Below, piece by piece: positions 52,559-62,018 of a DNA stretch of 64,000 bases. The stretch's first letter is position 1; the number at the start of each line of letters is the position of its first letter. A model generated the notes under the pieces. That model ran no database searches. It had not been told where the DNA came from and saw only the letters and a list, made by a program, of their open reading frames with translations. Made by a program: the position numbers and the translations under genes. The DNA is taken from contig JBNLDW010000007.1 in assembly GCA_050304615.1 (NCBI GenBank), positions 100,460-164,459 of the forward strand, read 5' to 3'. Source of the DNA: CBFDBF01 sp050304615 (GTDB lineage: Bacteria > Pseudomonadota > Gammaproteobacteria > Chromatiales > Chromatiaceae).

Positions 52559-53245
52559 TCAGATGGCCTGCCACAGGCTGTAGAGGCCAAACAGGATTAC
52601 GCTGATACCGGCGACCCTGCGGGCGGTAGTACTTCTGGACAGTCTGGCAGCGGCCCCGGCCAGCATGCTCATTGCCAACAGGTTGGGCAGGGTGCCGAGG
52701 GCAAAGGCCAGCATCAGTCCGGCCCCTCTTCCGGCACTGCCAGAGGAGACGGCAGTGATTAGCATGCTGTAGACGAGTCCGCAGGGGATCCAGCCCCAGA
52801 TCAGGCCGATAACCAGGGCCTGCTGTGGTGACTTTACCGGTAGCAGCCTTCTGCTTATTGGCTCCAGGTGCCGCCACAGGTGGCTACCGACCATCTCTAC
52901 CCTGGTCAATACCATCCACCATCCAGAGAGGTAGAGGCCGAGCAGAATCATAAAGACTCCAGCCAGCACCAAGAGTAGGCGTTGGGCGACATGGATGGGC
53001 ATCAACTGTGCCAACAGCATCCCCATACCGCCCATGATCGCACCTGCAGCTACGTAGCTACCGATACGCCCCAGATTGTAGGCCAGTTGGTATGGGATCA
53101 TACTGCTGATCTGCCGGTGTTTGCTTTCGGGCAGTCCGAAGGTAAGTGAGCTGACGATACCGCCACACATGCCAACGCAGTGTACCCCGCCCAGTAGCCC
53201 CACCAGGAACGCGCTTAGATATGGTAGCAACAGTTCAGACAACAA
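52559..53245 (-). CDS. TauE/SafE-like (heavy-metal type) membrane transporter
   Basis: A 228-aa membrane protein with about six helices. The N-terminal motif GLLGGVHCVGMCGG is typical of a family often encoded beside cbb3 genes and annotated as sulfite exporter TauE/SafE. The His and Cys in the first helix suggest copper handling for the oxidase rather than sulfite export. It follows the Mth938-like gene with a 12-bp gap. Confidence 0.85.
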   Translation of the reverse strand: MLSELLLPYLSAFLVGLLGGVHCVGMCGGIVSSLTFGLPESKHRQISSMIPYQLAYNLGRIGSYVAAGAIMGGMGMLLAQLMPIHVAQRLLLVLAGVFMILLGLYLSGWWMVLTRVEMVGSHLWRHLEPISRRLLPVKSPQQALVIGLIWGWIPCGLVYSMLITAVSSGSAGRGAGLMLAFALGTLPNLLAMSMLAGAAARLSRSTTARRVAGISVILFGLYSLWQAI

Positions 53246-53257
53246 TATATACCTCGT

Positions 53258-53629
53258 TCAGGTTAGTAGCAGGGCGGCGGCCACTCTGCGCCCAGCCGAC
53301 AGCAGGATATTGTAGGTGCGACAGGCGGCTGCGCTGTCCATTATCTCTATACCGATACCACTTTGGATGACCGGCGCATAGAGGGTAACCGGTGGAAAAA
53401 TCTGCCTCTCTCCACTGCCCAGTAGGATGACATCAGGGTTAAGTTCCACCAGGAGAGCAAAGTCCTCCTGCCGGAGGTCATCCACAGAGCATGGACGCCA
53501 GTCATCTATAACCTGATCTGGTAGTAGCACCACGCTGTTTTTATACTCCCGACCACGGACCACAATTCGTCCGGGATCATAGGCGCTGACGCTGTATTCA
53601 TCTCCCTGGTTGGATAAAGAAAATTGCAT
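53258..53629 (-). CDS. Mth938-like (DUF498) protein
   Basis: A 123-aa small cytoplasmic protein. SVVLLPDQVIDDWRP and PDVILLGSGERQIFPP, then a central AACRTYNILLSAGRRVAAALL, are the family features. Related to NDUFAF3, a complex I assembly factor; the bacterial role is unknown. First of a two-gene operon with the TauE/SafE-like gene. Confidence 0.88.
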   Translation of the reverse strand: MQFSLSNQGDEYSVSAYDPGRIVVRGREYKNSVVLLPDQVIDDWRPCSVDDLRQEDFALLVELNPDVILLGSGERQIFPPVTLYAPVIQSGIGIEIMDSAAACRTYNILLSAGRRVAAALLLT

Positions 53630-53692
53630 ATTTTTACGATACAGTAGGCATATTGATGCGGCAATAGATATACTTATATAGATCTAACTCTT

Positions 53693-53709
53693 TTGACATC
53701 TTGATGTCA
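53693..53709. promoter_or_regulatory. palindrome overlapping a TTGACA in the alaC upstream gap
   Basis: TGACATC and GATGTCA are separated by TT and overlap TTGACA (53693-53698), with a weak -10 (ATACCT) 17 bases later. A further GAACAA-TTGTTC repeat lies at 53785-53800. Together they suggest regulated expression of alaC-hom. Confidence 0.35.
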
Positions 53710-53841
53710 GATCAGATACCTTAATCGTCTTATGGAGCCTCTGGTTTACTTGTCATTGCGGTGTTCGCCGAGATGACGAAGGTAGAACAATCAGTTGTTC
53801 CCAGGTTTTTATACTGTCTTAATTAGAATATAGGATTCCCC

Positions 53842-55080
53842 GTGTCTACACCAGAGATGGAAAAGTTCCAAAGAATCGATCGGTTACCTCCGTATGTCTT
53901 TAATATCGTTAATGATTTGAAGGCGGCAGCCAGGGCGCGTGGCGAAGATATTATAGATTTTGGCATGGGCAATCCGGACCAGCCTACCCCACAGCACATC
54001 GTGGACAAGTTGGCGGAGGCGGCCCAGCGCGGAGACACCCATCGCTACTCAATGTCACGTGGTATCCCGCGACTGCGCCGGGCTATCTGTAACTGGTACA
54101 AGGAGCGGTATGCGGTAACCCTTGACCCGGAGAGTCAGGCCATCGTTACTATTGGCTCCAAAGAGGGGTTGGCCCATCTGTCTTTGGCCTGTGTTGGCCC
54201 TGGTGATTCTGTGTTGGTACCTAATCCGGCTTACCCGATCCACCCTTACGGCTTTGTGATCTCCGGGGCCGATATCCGGCATGTACCAATGGTTCCCGGG
54301 GTAGATTTTTTCGCCAAGCTGGAGGAGACCATCAAGGAGTCATGGCCTCATCCTAAGATGCTGGTGCTCAACTTTCCTGGCAATCCAACCACCCAGTGTG
54401 TGGAGTTAGAGTTTTTTGAGAAGGTTATAGCTATAGCCAAGGAATACAACATCTGGGTGATACACGACCTTGCCTATGCCGATATTGTATTTGATGGCTA
54501 CAAGGCGCCATCAATATTGCAGGTCGAGGGCGCAGATGAGATTGCGGTGGAGTTCTTCTCGCTCTCCAAGAGCTATAACATGCCGGGCTGGCGGGTAGGT
54601 TTTATGTGCGGCAATAAGACCCTGGTTGCTGCGTTGGCGCGGATGAAGTCATATCTCGACTATGGCATGTTTACCCCTATCCAGGTGGCGGCGATTACTG
54701 CCCTAGAGGGACCACAGGATTGTGTTAGAGAGATCAGTGATCGCTATGAGCAGAGGCGCAATGTCCTCTGTGACGGGTTGAATGCGGCCGGTTGGGCAGT
54801 GGAGCGACCCAAGGCAACTATGTTTGTATGGGCGCCAATCCCAGAGAAGTACCGGTTTATGGGCTCTCTCGAATTCTCCAAGCGACTACTGAAGGAGGCC
54901 AAGGTTGCGGTGTCACCAGGGATCGGATTTGGTGATTATGGTGATGATCATGTGCGTTTTGGCCTGATCGAGAATGAACACCGTAGCCGGCAGGCGGTGC
55001 GCGGTATTCGTGATATGTTTCGGCGGGATGAGCAGTCGGGCTTTTTAGCGGCCGCCAAGGGCGAGGAGAAAGAGGGTTGA
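53842..55080 (+). CDS. alaC: alanine transaminase AlaC-like aminotransferase
   Basis: A 412-aa PLP enzyme of fold type I. PLP-binding Lys is in FFSLSKSYNMPGWRVGF; DFGMGNPDQPTPQHIVDKL and NFPGNPTTQCVELEFFEKV are family motifs. GTG start; the stop overlaps the TTG start of hom. Next to hom it may serve alanine or another amino acid branch. Confidence 0.93.
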   Translation: MSTPEMEKFQRIDRLPPYVFNIVNDLKAAARARGEDIIDFGMGNPDQPTPQHIVDKLAEAAQRGDTHRYSMSRGIPRLRRAICNWYKERYAVTLDPESQAIVTIGSKEGLAHLSLACVGPGDSVLVPNPAYPIHPYGFVISGADIRHVPMVPGVDFFAKLEETIKESWPHPKMLVLNFPGNPTTQCVELEFFEKVIAIAKEYNIWVIHDLAYADIVFDGYKAPSILQVEGADEIAVEFFSLSKSYNMPGWRVGFMCGNKTLVAALARMKSYLDYGMFTPIQVAAITALEGPQDCVREISDRYEQRRNVLCDGLNAAGWAVERPKATMFVWAPIPEKYRFMGSLEFSKRLLKEAKVAVSPGIGFGDYGDDHVRFGLIENEHRSRQAVRGIRDMFRRDEQSGFLAAAKGEEKEG

Positions 55081-56390
55081 AACCAGTCAATGTAGGTCTA
55101 TTGGGTTTAGGTACCATCGGTGGTGGCACGGTAAACGTGTTAGCGCGTAATGCACAGGAGATCATCCGCCGAGTTGGCCGAGGGATTGAGATTACGCACG
55201 CAGCAGCCAAAGAGTACGACAAGAAATTAAATTCGATCTTGAGTCGGGCAGAGATTACGTACGATGCCTTTGCCGTGGTCAACAATCCAGATGTGGATAT
55301 CATTGTTGAGCTGATTGGAGGTTACTCACCTGCCAGAGAGTTGGTATTGCAGGCGATTGAGAATGGCAAACATGTGGTTACCGCCAACAAGGCGCTGATT
55401 GCTCTCCATGGTGAGGAGATATTTGCTGCGGCAAAGAAGCGCGGGGTGATAGTCGCCTTTGAGGCGGCGGTGGCTGGCGGTATTCCAATTATCAAGGCCA
55501 TGCGTGAGGGGTTGGCTGCCAACCATATAGAGTGGGTGGCTGGAATCATTAACGGAACAGGCAATTTCATCCTCACCGATATGCGTAACAAGGGGCGTGC
55601 CTTTGCAGAGGTGCTGACCGAGGCGCAGGAGCTTGGTTATGCCGAAGCGGATCCTACGTTTGACGTTGAAGGGATCGATGCCGCCCATAAATTGACCATT
55701 CTTGGTTCTATTGCCTTTGGTATACCGTTGCAATTTGATCGGGTCTATACCGAGGGCATCTCCGCTATTACCCAGAGTGACATTAACTTCGCCGAGGGGT
55801 TGGGTTATCGGATCAAGCATCTGGGTATTGCCCGGCAGACGGAGCAGGGGATAGAGATGCGGGTGCACCCTACACTGATCCCGCAGAGCCGCCTACTAGC
55901 CAATGTAGATGGGGTTATGAATGCCGTTTTAGTAAAGGGCGATGCGGTAGGCCCTACCCTCTATTATGGCGCAGGTGCCGGGGCTCAACCTACCGCCTCG
56001 GCGGTGGTTGCCGATTTGATAGATATAGTTCGGGCACTCGACACTGATCCAGATGACCGCGTCCCCTATTGCGGATTTCAGTCAAATGAGCTGGCGGATC
56101 TACCGATTCTGGATATAGAGGAGGTAGAGAGTGCCTACTATATACGGATGCAGGCAGAGGACCGGCCTGGGGTCACGGCGGAAGTGTCGGGGATTCTTGG
56201 CAACGCAGGAATAAGTATTGAGGCGATCAAGCAGGAGGAGCCAGCCTCAGGTGAGAGGCGTGTTCCTCTAGTGATGCTAACCCACCGGGTGGTGGAGGGG
56301 GAGATGAATCGCGCGATTGAACAGATCGAGAGGCTTGACGGCATAGTGGGCCGGGTGACCCGTATCCGGATAGAACATCTAGAGGGATAG
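55077..56390 (+). CDS. hom: homoserine dehydrogenase
   Basis: A 437-aa enzyme that reduces aspartate semialdehyde to homoserine. It has a Rossmann start (VGLLGLGTIGGGTVNVL), GIINGTGNFILTDM with the catalytic region, and a C-terminal ACT domain (EDRPGVTAEVSGILGNAG) for feedback by threonine. TTG start overlaps alaC. The thrC gene normally adjoins, but here lies 2.7 kb downstream. Confidence 0.95.
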   Translation: MKPVNVGLLGLGTIGGGTVNVLARNAQEIIRRVGRGIEITHAAAKEYDKKLNSILSRAEITYDAFAVVNNPDVDIIVELIGGYSPARELVLQAIENGKHVVTANKALIALHGEEIFAAAKKRGVIVAFEAAVAGGIPIIKAMREGLAANHIEWVAGIINGTGNFILTDMRNKGRAFAEVLTEAQELGYAEADPTFDVEGIDAAHKLTILGSIAFGIPLQFDRVYTEGISAITQSDINFAEGLGYRIKHLGIARQTEQGIEMRVHPTLIPQSRLLANVDGVMNAVLVKGDAVGPTLYYGAGAGAQPTASAVVADLIDIVRALDTDPDDRVPYCGFQSNELADLPILDIEEVESAYYIRMQAEDRPGVTAEVSGILGNAGISIEAIKQEEPASGERRVPLVMLTHRVVEGEMNRAIEQIERLDGIVGRVTRIRIEHLEG

Positions 56391-56431
56391 GCCGAACTAT
56401 ATTGTCGCCAAGTTAATAAATTCCGACCCAT

Positions 56432-56465
56432 AAAAAACGGCGGCGCAGTCTCCTGTCGCCGCCGT
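56432..56465 (-). terminator. intrinsic terminator for the soxYZ-sqr transcript
   Basis: On the minus strand ACGGCGGCG pairs with CGCCGCCGT over an 11-base loop, followed by TTTTTTA. It ends the sqr transcript just before the hom 3' end and may also act on hom. Confidence 0.88.
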
Positions 56466-56481
56466 CACTCTCAGCTTGAGG

Positions 56482-57762
56482 TTATTTACCTGGCTTGAGT
56501 CGGTCAATACCCATCAGACGCAGGGCATATTTTTGATATAGCGGTTCAGTCGCGCCCTTCTTCATATTGCGAATAAAGTACTTCTCAAACAGTACCTTGG
56601 CCCAGTGTACCCAGCGGCCTTTACGCGCCCAGGTCACGTTACGTGGCGGGATCTGTGGCAGGGCAATAAATGCGGCTCCGATATCACCCATATCCGCCAG
56701 ACAGAAGGCATTCCAGGTCGCTACCGATTCCGGCTTCTCGCTGTTTAGGTCGTGCCAGATATTATTTACCGTTGCCGATACCATCGACTCAATCATATAA
56801 CCTGTCTTCGGTGTTCCGGTGGGAACAGGAGTTGCCTCAACCGGCGGGATGGCGATACCGACACCTACCGAGTAGATGTTATTCCATTTGGGGTTACGCT
56901 GGTGCTCGTCTACCTTGACGAAGCCGCGCGGATTGACTAGGTCTTCACCTACTGCATTGACCGCATCTACCCCTTTAAACGCCGGTAGTATCATGGAGTA
57001 TTTGAATGGCAGTTCATGCTCCTCAACCGGCTCGCCTTTGCGGTTGTGTTCGGTTACATACATCTTGCCGTCTTCTACCTTGGTGATTTTGGCGTTGGTG
57101 ATGAAGGCAATATGGCGCTCTCGCATTATCCCTTCCAGCAGCCCCTTCGAGTCACCGACGCCGCCTAGTCCCAGGTGACCGATATACGGCTCAGAGGTGA
57201 CAAAGGTCATAGGTACCTGGTCGCGTATACGGCGGCGGCGCAGATCGGTATCCATAATCATGGCAAACTCATAGGCCGGGCCAAAACAGGAGGCACCCTG
57301 TGCTGCGCCAACCACGATAGGACCTGGTTGTTCGATAAACTGCTGCCAGTCAGCAAATGCCTCTTCAGCGTGGCCAATAGTACAGACCGATTGGGTATGC
57401 TGCTCTGGGCCTAGCCCCTCTACCTCATCAAAGGCCAGTTTGGGGCCGGTGGCAATAACCAGATAGTCGTAAGATACGTTGCGTCCATCAGCGAGGATAA
57501 CCCTATTTTCATCAGGCTTGATCTCGGTGACTGTAGCGACAATCAGATCGATACCCTTCCTCTCCAGATAAGGTTTCAGCTCAAAGGTGACCTGATTGCG
57601 GGTACGCCAGCCAACGGCTACCCATGGGTTGGATGGGACAAAGCTGAACAGGGGTGAAATATTGATGACAGTCACATCGTGTTGGTCACCCAACTTGTGC
57701 TTCATGTCATATGCGCAGGGGAGTCCCCCGGTGCTTGCTCCAATAATGACTACATGTGCCAT
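56482..57762 (-). CDS. sqr: sulfide:quinone oxidoreductase
   Basis: A 426-aa FAD enzyme that oxidises sulfide to polysulfide and reduces quinone. The dinucleotide fold is VVIIGASTGGLPCAYDM; C127, C159 and C354 have the spacing of the three SQR redox cysteines (124/156/347 in Aquifex). The C-terminal part has amphipathic helices for membrane contact. It is last in a minus-strand soxY-soxZ-sqr operon inserted between hom and thrC. Subtype not settled. Confidence 0.88.
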   Translation of the reverse strand: MAHVVIIGASTGGLPCAYDMKHKLGDQHDVTVINISPLFSFVPSNPWVAVGWRTRNQVTFELKPYLERKGIDLIVATVTEIKPDENRVILADGRNVSYDYLVIATGPKLAFDEVEGLGPEQHTQSVCTIGHAEEAFADWQQFIEQPGPIVVGAAQGASCFGPAYEFAMIMDTDLRRRRIRDQVPMTFVTSEPYIGHLGLGGVGDSKGLLEGIMRERHIAFITNAKITKVEDGKMYVTEHNRKGEPVEEHELPFKYSMILPAFKGVDAVNAVGEDLVNPRGFVKVDEHQRNPKWNNIYSVGVGIAIPPVEATPVPTGTPKTGYMIESMVSATVNNIWHDLNSEKPESVATWNAFCLADMGDIGAAFIALPQIPPRNVTWARKGRWVHWAKVLFEKYFIRNMKKGATEPLYQKYALRLMGIDRLKPGK

Positions 57763-57823
57763 GTTATAACCTCCAATGAATTAATGTAATTATTGTAATT
57801 AGATTAGACTACGTATAGACGGG

Positions 57824-58135
57824 CTAGCCGACCAGGGCCTCTTGTGAGTCACTATTGCCGGTATCGTCCTTCCAGGATAATTTTACCTTATCACCCATTT
57901 TTGTATCCTTGATCCTAAAAGAGAAGTAGGGATTCTTCTGTACCCCACCTCCCCAGTAGGTTTTTAGCACAGAATTGCCATTAACGAAACACTCAACCTC
58001 TTGAATGAAGTGTGCCGGGACCAGTTTATCGTCCTGTTTGCGGTTTCCTGACTCCATTGGGTGTGTGATGATCGCCTTTACCGTGGCTATGCCGTTTTTC
58101 AGTGCTACCTTCATGCGAATACTGTTGTCTGCCAT
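57824..58135 (-). CDS. soxZ: thiosulfate-oxidation carrier subunit SoxZ
   Basis: A 103-aa periplasmic protein that pairs with SoxY. ITHPMESGNRKQDDKLVPAHFI and FVNGNSVLKTYWGGGVQKNP are typical. It carries no signal peptide, as usual because it is exported bound to SoxY. It lies 51 bp after soxY and 61 bp before sqr. Confidence 0.95.
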   Translation of the reverse strand: MADNSIRMKVALKNGIATVKAIITHPMESGNRKQDDKLVPAHFIQEVECFVNGNSVLKTYWGGGVQKNPYFSFRIKDTKMGDKVKLSWKDDTGNSDSQEALVG

Positions 58136-58186
58136 TTATTGCTCCTCTGAATTTCTAGAATTTGCCGTATAGGGTGGTGGGTGCGA

Positions 58187-58657
58187 CTATGCCGCACAGC
58201 CCCCTTCGACAACCTCTACGAACTGTTTCGCGCTGTAGAGTTTCCCCTCAGCTTTGACAACCGCAATCACATGGGAACTCTCGGCAAATTTTATTTTGGT
58301 GGCGACAAAGGCCTCAACAGAGGGGGTGAGTTCATATACGGCAACCAGTGGTACAGGGTTCTTCTCGGCAATGATGGTAATGGACTCTGCTGGCAGCTTG
58401 GTGCTGATCTTGACCGGGAGTGATGACGAGTTGATTTCACCCTCGGTCTTTACTTTCAGCTCTACCTCAGTACTCTCGGCAGCGCCTTCAGGGCCCAGCA
58501 GAGCGGTCATCGCCTCCTCCGGCGTCTTGGCATCAAAGGCTGCCTTGGGCCAGGCGGCCAGCAGGGTGCGTGGCGTCAGTAGCCCGGCACCAATGGCAAG
58601 GCCAATAGTGCTACAGGCGACCGCACCCTGCAGAAAGGTTCTTCGTTGCATACTCAT
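58187..58657 (-). CDS. soxY: sulfur-carrier protein SoxY
   Basis: A 156-aa periplasmic protein that binds sulfur intermediates on a C-terminal Cys. The Tat signal is MQRRTFLQG. The C-terminus reads VVEGGCAA rather than the usual GGCGG, but the carrier Cys is present. A tetranucleotide (CTAT)4 tract precedes the ribosome site (58671-58686). Only soxYZ is here; soxAX and soxB are not in this window. Confidence 0.93.
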   Translation of the reverse strand: MSMQRRTFLQGAVACSTIGLAIGAGLLTPRTLLAAWPKAAFDAKTPEEAMTALLGPEGAAESTEVELKVKTEGEINSSSLPVKISTKLPAESITIIAEKNPVPLVAVYELTPSVEAFVATKIKFAESSHVIAVVKAEGKLYSAKQFVEVVEGGCAA

Positions 58658-59070
58658 GGTGATACATCTCCTATCTATCTATCTATTTTTTATGTTGTCA
58701 TGCTGTGGTGGGAAAAGTGCGGTCACTGGCCGATCTCACTACTACTTTAGAGATCAATGTCAGAACCCTGAGTACCACATAGACCGGTCGAACTAGTTAC
58801 AGATGAGGGTGATTAGCGCCCTGTTCGACGAACCGGTTTGAATCGTTCCCACGAATTTCTGCTCCAAACTGAAGACTATCAGACATCTATATATATATTG
58901 CTTTTCGTATAAAGTCTATCAGGAGCCGTATTAGAGGTATATCAGCAAATACTAATTCGAATCTTTCATTACGCCAGCCCCTCATTTTTGGGGCGTCTCT
59001 ATGGATTGTAGTGCAAGATGATATACTTTCTCCCCATTAGTCATGCCGAACCTTGAGGACAGGTAAAAAA
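58658..59070. other. 413-bp divergent gap between soxY and thrC
   Basis: Contains the soxY ribosome site and its (CTAT)4 tract, A/T-rich sequence and a small stem GCCCC-GGGGC at about 58977-58994. TATACT at 59022-59027 could be a -10 for thrC, but no matching -35 was found. No coding frame is convincing. Confidence 0.5.
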
Positions 59071-60465
59071 ATGCGTTATATCAGTACCCGTGGTGGGGTA
59101 GAACCGGTCACCTTTTCTGCAGCGGTGATGATGGGATTGGCCACCGATGGCGGTCTGTTGTTGCCTGATTCTATCCCTGCGGTGGATAGCGATACCCTGC
59201 AACGCTGGGCCAAACTGCCGTTTCGTGAACTGGCGGTAGAGGTGATGCTGCCCTACGTTGGGGATGATCTCAGCCGCCAGGAGTTGGCTGCCCTGGTAGA
59301 GCGCTCTTACGCTAGTTTTAGCCACCCGGAGGTGACTCCGGTTGTACCGGTGGATGGGCACCATATCCTGGAGCTGTTTCACGGTCCCACTGCGGCCTTT
59401 AAGGACGTGGCCCTGCAGTTTCTCGGTAATCTGTTTGAGCTCCTTCTGGAACGTAGTGGCGGCCGCCTAAATATCCTTGGTGCCACCTCCGGGGATACTG
59501 GTTCTGCCGCTATCTACGGGGTGCGTGGGCAGGAGCGGATCGATATCTTTATCCTCCATCCCAAGGGGCGGGTCTCGCCGATCCAGGAGCGGCAGATGAC
59601 TGCGGTGCTGGATGTCAATGTACACAATATTGCCATCGAAGGCACCTTTGATGATGGCCAGCGTATCGTCAAGGAACTGTTCAATGATCTGGAGTTCAAG
59701 CAGAAATATAACCTGGGTGCGGTTAACTCCATCAACTGGGCCAGGATTCTGGCGCAGATCGTCTACTATTTCTATGCCTGGGGCCGGGTGAGCGGTGGTG
59801 ATACCGAGCATAGGGTTACCTTCTCTGTCCCTACCGGTAATTTTGGTGATATCTTCGCCGGTTACATGGCCACCCGGATGGGGCTGCCGGTCGAGCAGTT
59901 GATCCTGGCTACCAACCGCAACGATATCCTGACCCGCTTCGTAAACAGCGGGGTCTATCGGGCGGGTGATGTCTATGCCACCATAAGTCCATCGATGGAT
60001 ATTCAGATCTCCTCCAACTTTGAGCGTTACCTCTATTTTCTCCTGGATGAGGATGCAACCCAGGTGCGTGACCTGATGGAGCAGATGGCCCAGACGGGTG
60101 AGATCAAGGTATCTCCAGAGAAGATGCAGCAGGTGCACCAACTGTTTAGTGCCGTTGCTGTAAGTGAGGAGGAGACCGTGGAGCAGATCGGTGAGACCTA
60201 CCGGGAGAGTGGTTATATCCTAGATCCACATACTGCCGTAGGGGTTAGAGCGGCGGCAGACACGCCGGATGCCATATGTCTGGCGACTGCCCATCCGGCA
60301 AAATTTGGCGCCGCAGTAGAGGCCAGCATTGGTGTCGAGGCCGAGCCGCCGCCTTCTCTGCAGGGGTTGATGGATAGGAAGACCCGTTGCGCAGTCCTGG
60401 AGGCAGATAGAGAGGCAGTGAGAGAATATATACAGAAGACATTGGGTGACCGCAATGGCAGCTAA
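59071..60465 (+). CDS. thrC: threonine synthase
   Basis: A 464-aa PLP enzyme that converts phosphohomoserine to threonine. RYISTRGGVEPVTFS and the PLP-Lys region FHGPTAAFKDVALQF are intact, and GATSGDTGSAAI binds phosphate. A GAGGACAGG site precedes the chosen ATG. It overlaps the LeuA-like gene by 11 bases and is separated from hom by the sox-sqr insert. Confidence 0.96.
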   Translation: MRYISTRGGVEPVTFSAAVMMGLATDGGLLLPDSIPAVDSDTLQRWAKLPFRELAVEVMLPYVGDDLSRQELAALVERSYASFSHPEVTPVVPVDGHHILELFHGPTAAFKDVALQFLGNLFELLLERSGGRLNILGATSGDTGSAAIYGVRGQERIDIFILHPKGRVSPIQERQMTAVLDVNVHNIAIEGTFDDGQRIVKELFNDLEFKQKYNLGAVNSINWARILAQIVYYFYAWGRVSGGDTEHRVTFSVPTGNFGDIFAGYMATRMGLPVEQLILATNRNDILTRFVNSGVYRAGDVYATISPSMDIQISSNFERYLYFLLDEDATQVRDLMEQMAQTGEIKVSPEKMQQVHQLFSAVAVSEEETVEQIGETYRESGYILDPHTAVGVRAAADTPDAICLATAHPAKFGAAVEASIGVEAEPPPSLQGLMDRKTRCAVLEADREAVREYIQKTLGDRNGS

Positions 60466-62002
60466 TGGACGTAATATCTCTATTCTTGATACTACGCTGC
60501 GTGACGGCGAACAGACCCAGGGGGTCTCTTTCTCTGTCGCGGAGAAGCTCAATATTGCCAAGGCGCTATTGGGGCAACTCAAGGTCGATCGTATCGAAGT
60601 AGCCTCGGCGCGTGTCTCAGAGGGGGAGCAGGAGGCGGTTGCAGGTATTGTACAGTGGGCAGAAAAGGCGGGCTTGGTAGATAGAGTCGAGGTGCTCGGT
60701 TTTGTCGATCACAAAAAGAGTGTCGACTGGATTCTAGACGCAGGTGGCAAGGTCATCAATCTGCTGGCCAAGGGGAGCGAGAAGCACTGCCGTGAGCAGC
60801 TTGGCAAGAGCCTGCAACAGCACCTTGAGGACATTCGTCTGACCATCGACTATGCCCAGGCCAATGGGTTAAAGATAAATCTCTACCTGGAGGATTGGTC
60901 TAACGGTTATCGCGATAGTCGGGAATATGTTTACACCCTGATGGAGGGGCTGCAGGGGGCTCCCATCTCTCACTTTATGTTACCCGATACCCTGGGTGTG
61001 CTGACTCCGGAAAGGGTGCGTGAGAGTCTCACTGATATGCTCAGCTCTTTCCCCTGGGCAGAGTTCGATTTTCATCCGCATAATGACTACGGTCTGGCCA
61101 CAGCCAACTCCGTGATGGCAGTAGAGGTGGGGGTCTCCTGTATTCACTGCACCATAAACTGCATGGGTGAACGGGCCGGGAATGCCTCTTTGGCAGAGGT
61201 GGTGGTAAACCTCAAGGATCAGAAGGGCCTTACACTGGGTATAGATGAGTCGCATATTGTTCTTTTGAGCCAGATGGTAGAGAACTTCTCGGGTAAGAGG
61301 ATTGCTGATAATGCCCCGATTGTGGGAGAGGATGTCTTTACTCAGACCAGCGGCATCCATGCCGATGGAGATAAGAAGGGTGGGCTCTACCAGACGGCCC
61401 TGACGCCGGAGCGTTTTGCCCGACAGCGTAGTTATGCCCTGGGTAAAATGAGCGGTAAGGCCTCGTTGCAGAAAAATCTGGAGCAGCTTGATATATCGCT
61501 ATCCGATGAAGATGCCGACAAGGTGTTGCAGCGGGTGGTTGCCCTGGGTGATGCCAAGGATAGTATTACCTCTGATGACCTGCCATTCATTATTGCCGAG
61601 GTACTGGAGAGCAAGGGGTATAACCTAGTAGAGCTACTCAACTGCACCGTGACCAGTAGCCTGAAGAGTAAGTCTACCGCCAGTATCAGTCTGCGGATCG
61701 GGGACGAGATCTACCCCTCTGAGGGGACCGGGAATGGTGGTTTTGATGCCTTTGTCAGTGCAGTCAAAATGGTGCTGGCAAAACTTGATGTACAGATGCC
61801 ACAGTTGGTCGATTACGAAGTGCGGATTCCTCGTGGCGGCAAGGCCGACGCCTTGACTGAATGTACCATCACCTGGAGCGACGGTAAGAGCAGTCGCAAG
61901 ACTCGTGGGGTGCACGTCAATCAGGTTTTTGCCGCCATGAATGCAACTATACGTATGTTGAATATCCAGCTACACGATAGTCAGGTGGCTTTAGACAGTT
62001 GA
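60455..62002 (+). CDS. 2-isopropylmalate synthase-like enzyme (LeuA/CimA family)
   Basis: A 515-aa HMGL-like protein. ILDTTLRDGEQTQGVSF, FHPHNDYGLATAN and GERAGNASLAEVVVNL are the catalytic and metal-binding motifs, and the C-terminal about 130 residues form a LeuA regulatory dimer domain. Acceptor substrate (2-oxoisovalerate, pyruvate or acetyl-type homologues) cannot be decided; the position with thrC could fit a threonine-independent isoleucine route. Start at 60455 overlaps thrC. Confidence 0.88.
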   Translation: MAANGRNISILDTTLRDGEQTQGVSFSVAEKLNIAKALLGQLKVDRIEVASARVSEGEQEAVAGIVQWAEKAGLVDRVEVLGFVDHKKSVDWILDAGGKVINLLAKGSEKHCREQLGKSLQQHLEDIRLTIDYAQANGLKINLYLEDWSNGYRDSREYVYTLMEGLQGAPISHFMLPDTLGVLTPERVRESLTDMLSSFPWAEFDFHPHNDYGLATANSVMAVEVGVSCIHCTINCMGERAGNASLAEVVVNLKDQKGLTLGIDESHIVLLSQMVENFSGKRIADNAPIVGEDVFTQTSGIHADGDKKGGLYQTALTPERFARQRSYALGKMSGKASLQKNLEQLDISLSDEDADKVLQRVVALGDAKDSITSDDLPFIIAEVLESKGYNLVELLNCTVTSSLKSKSTASISLRIGDEIYPSEGTGNGGFDAFVSAVKMVLAKLDVQMPQLVDYEVRIPRGGKADALTECTITWSDGKSSRKTRGVHVNQVFAAMNATIRMLNIQLHDSQVALDS

Positions 62003-62018
62003 GAGTGGAAGGGGCGAT

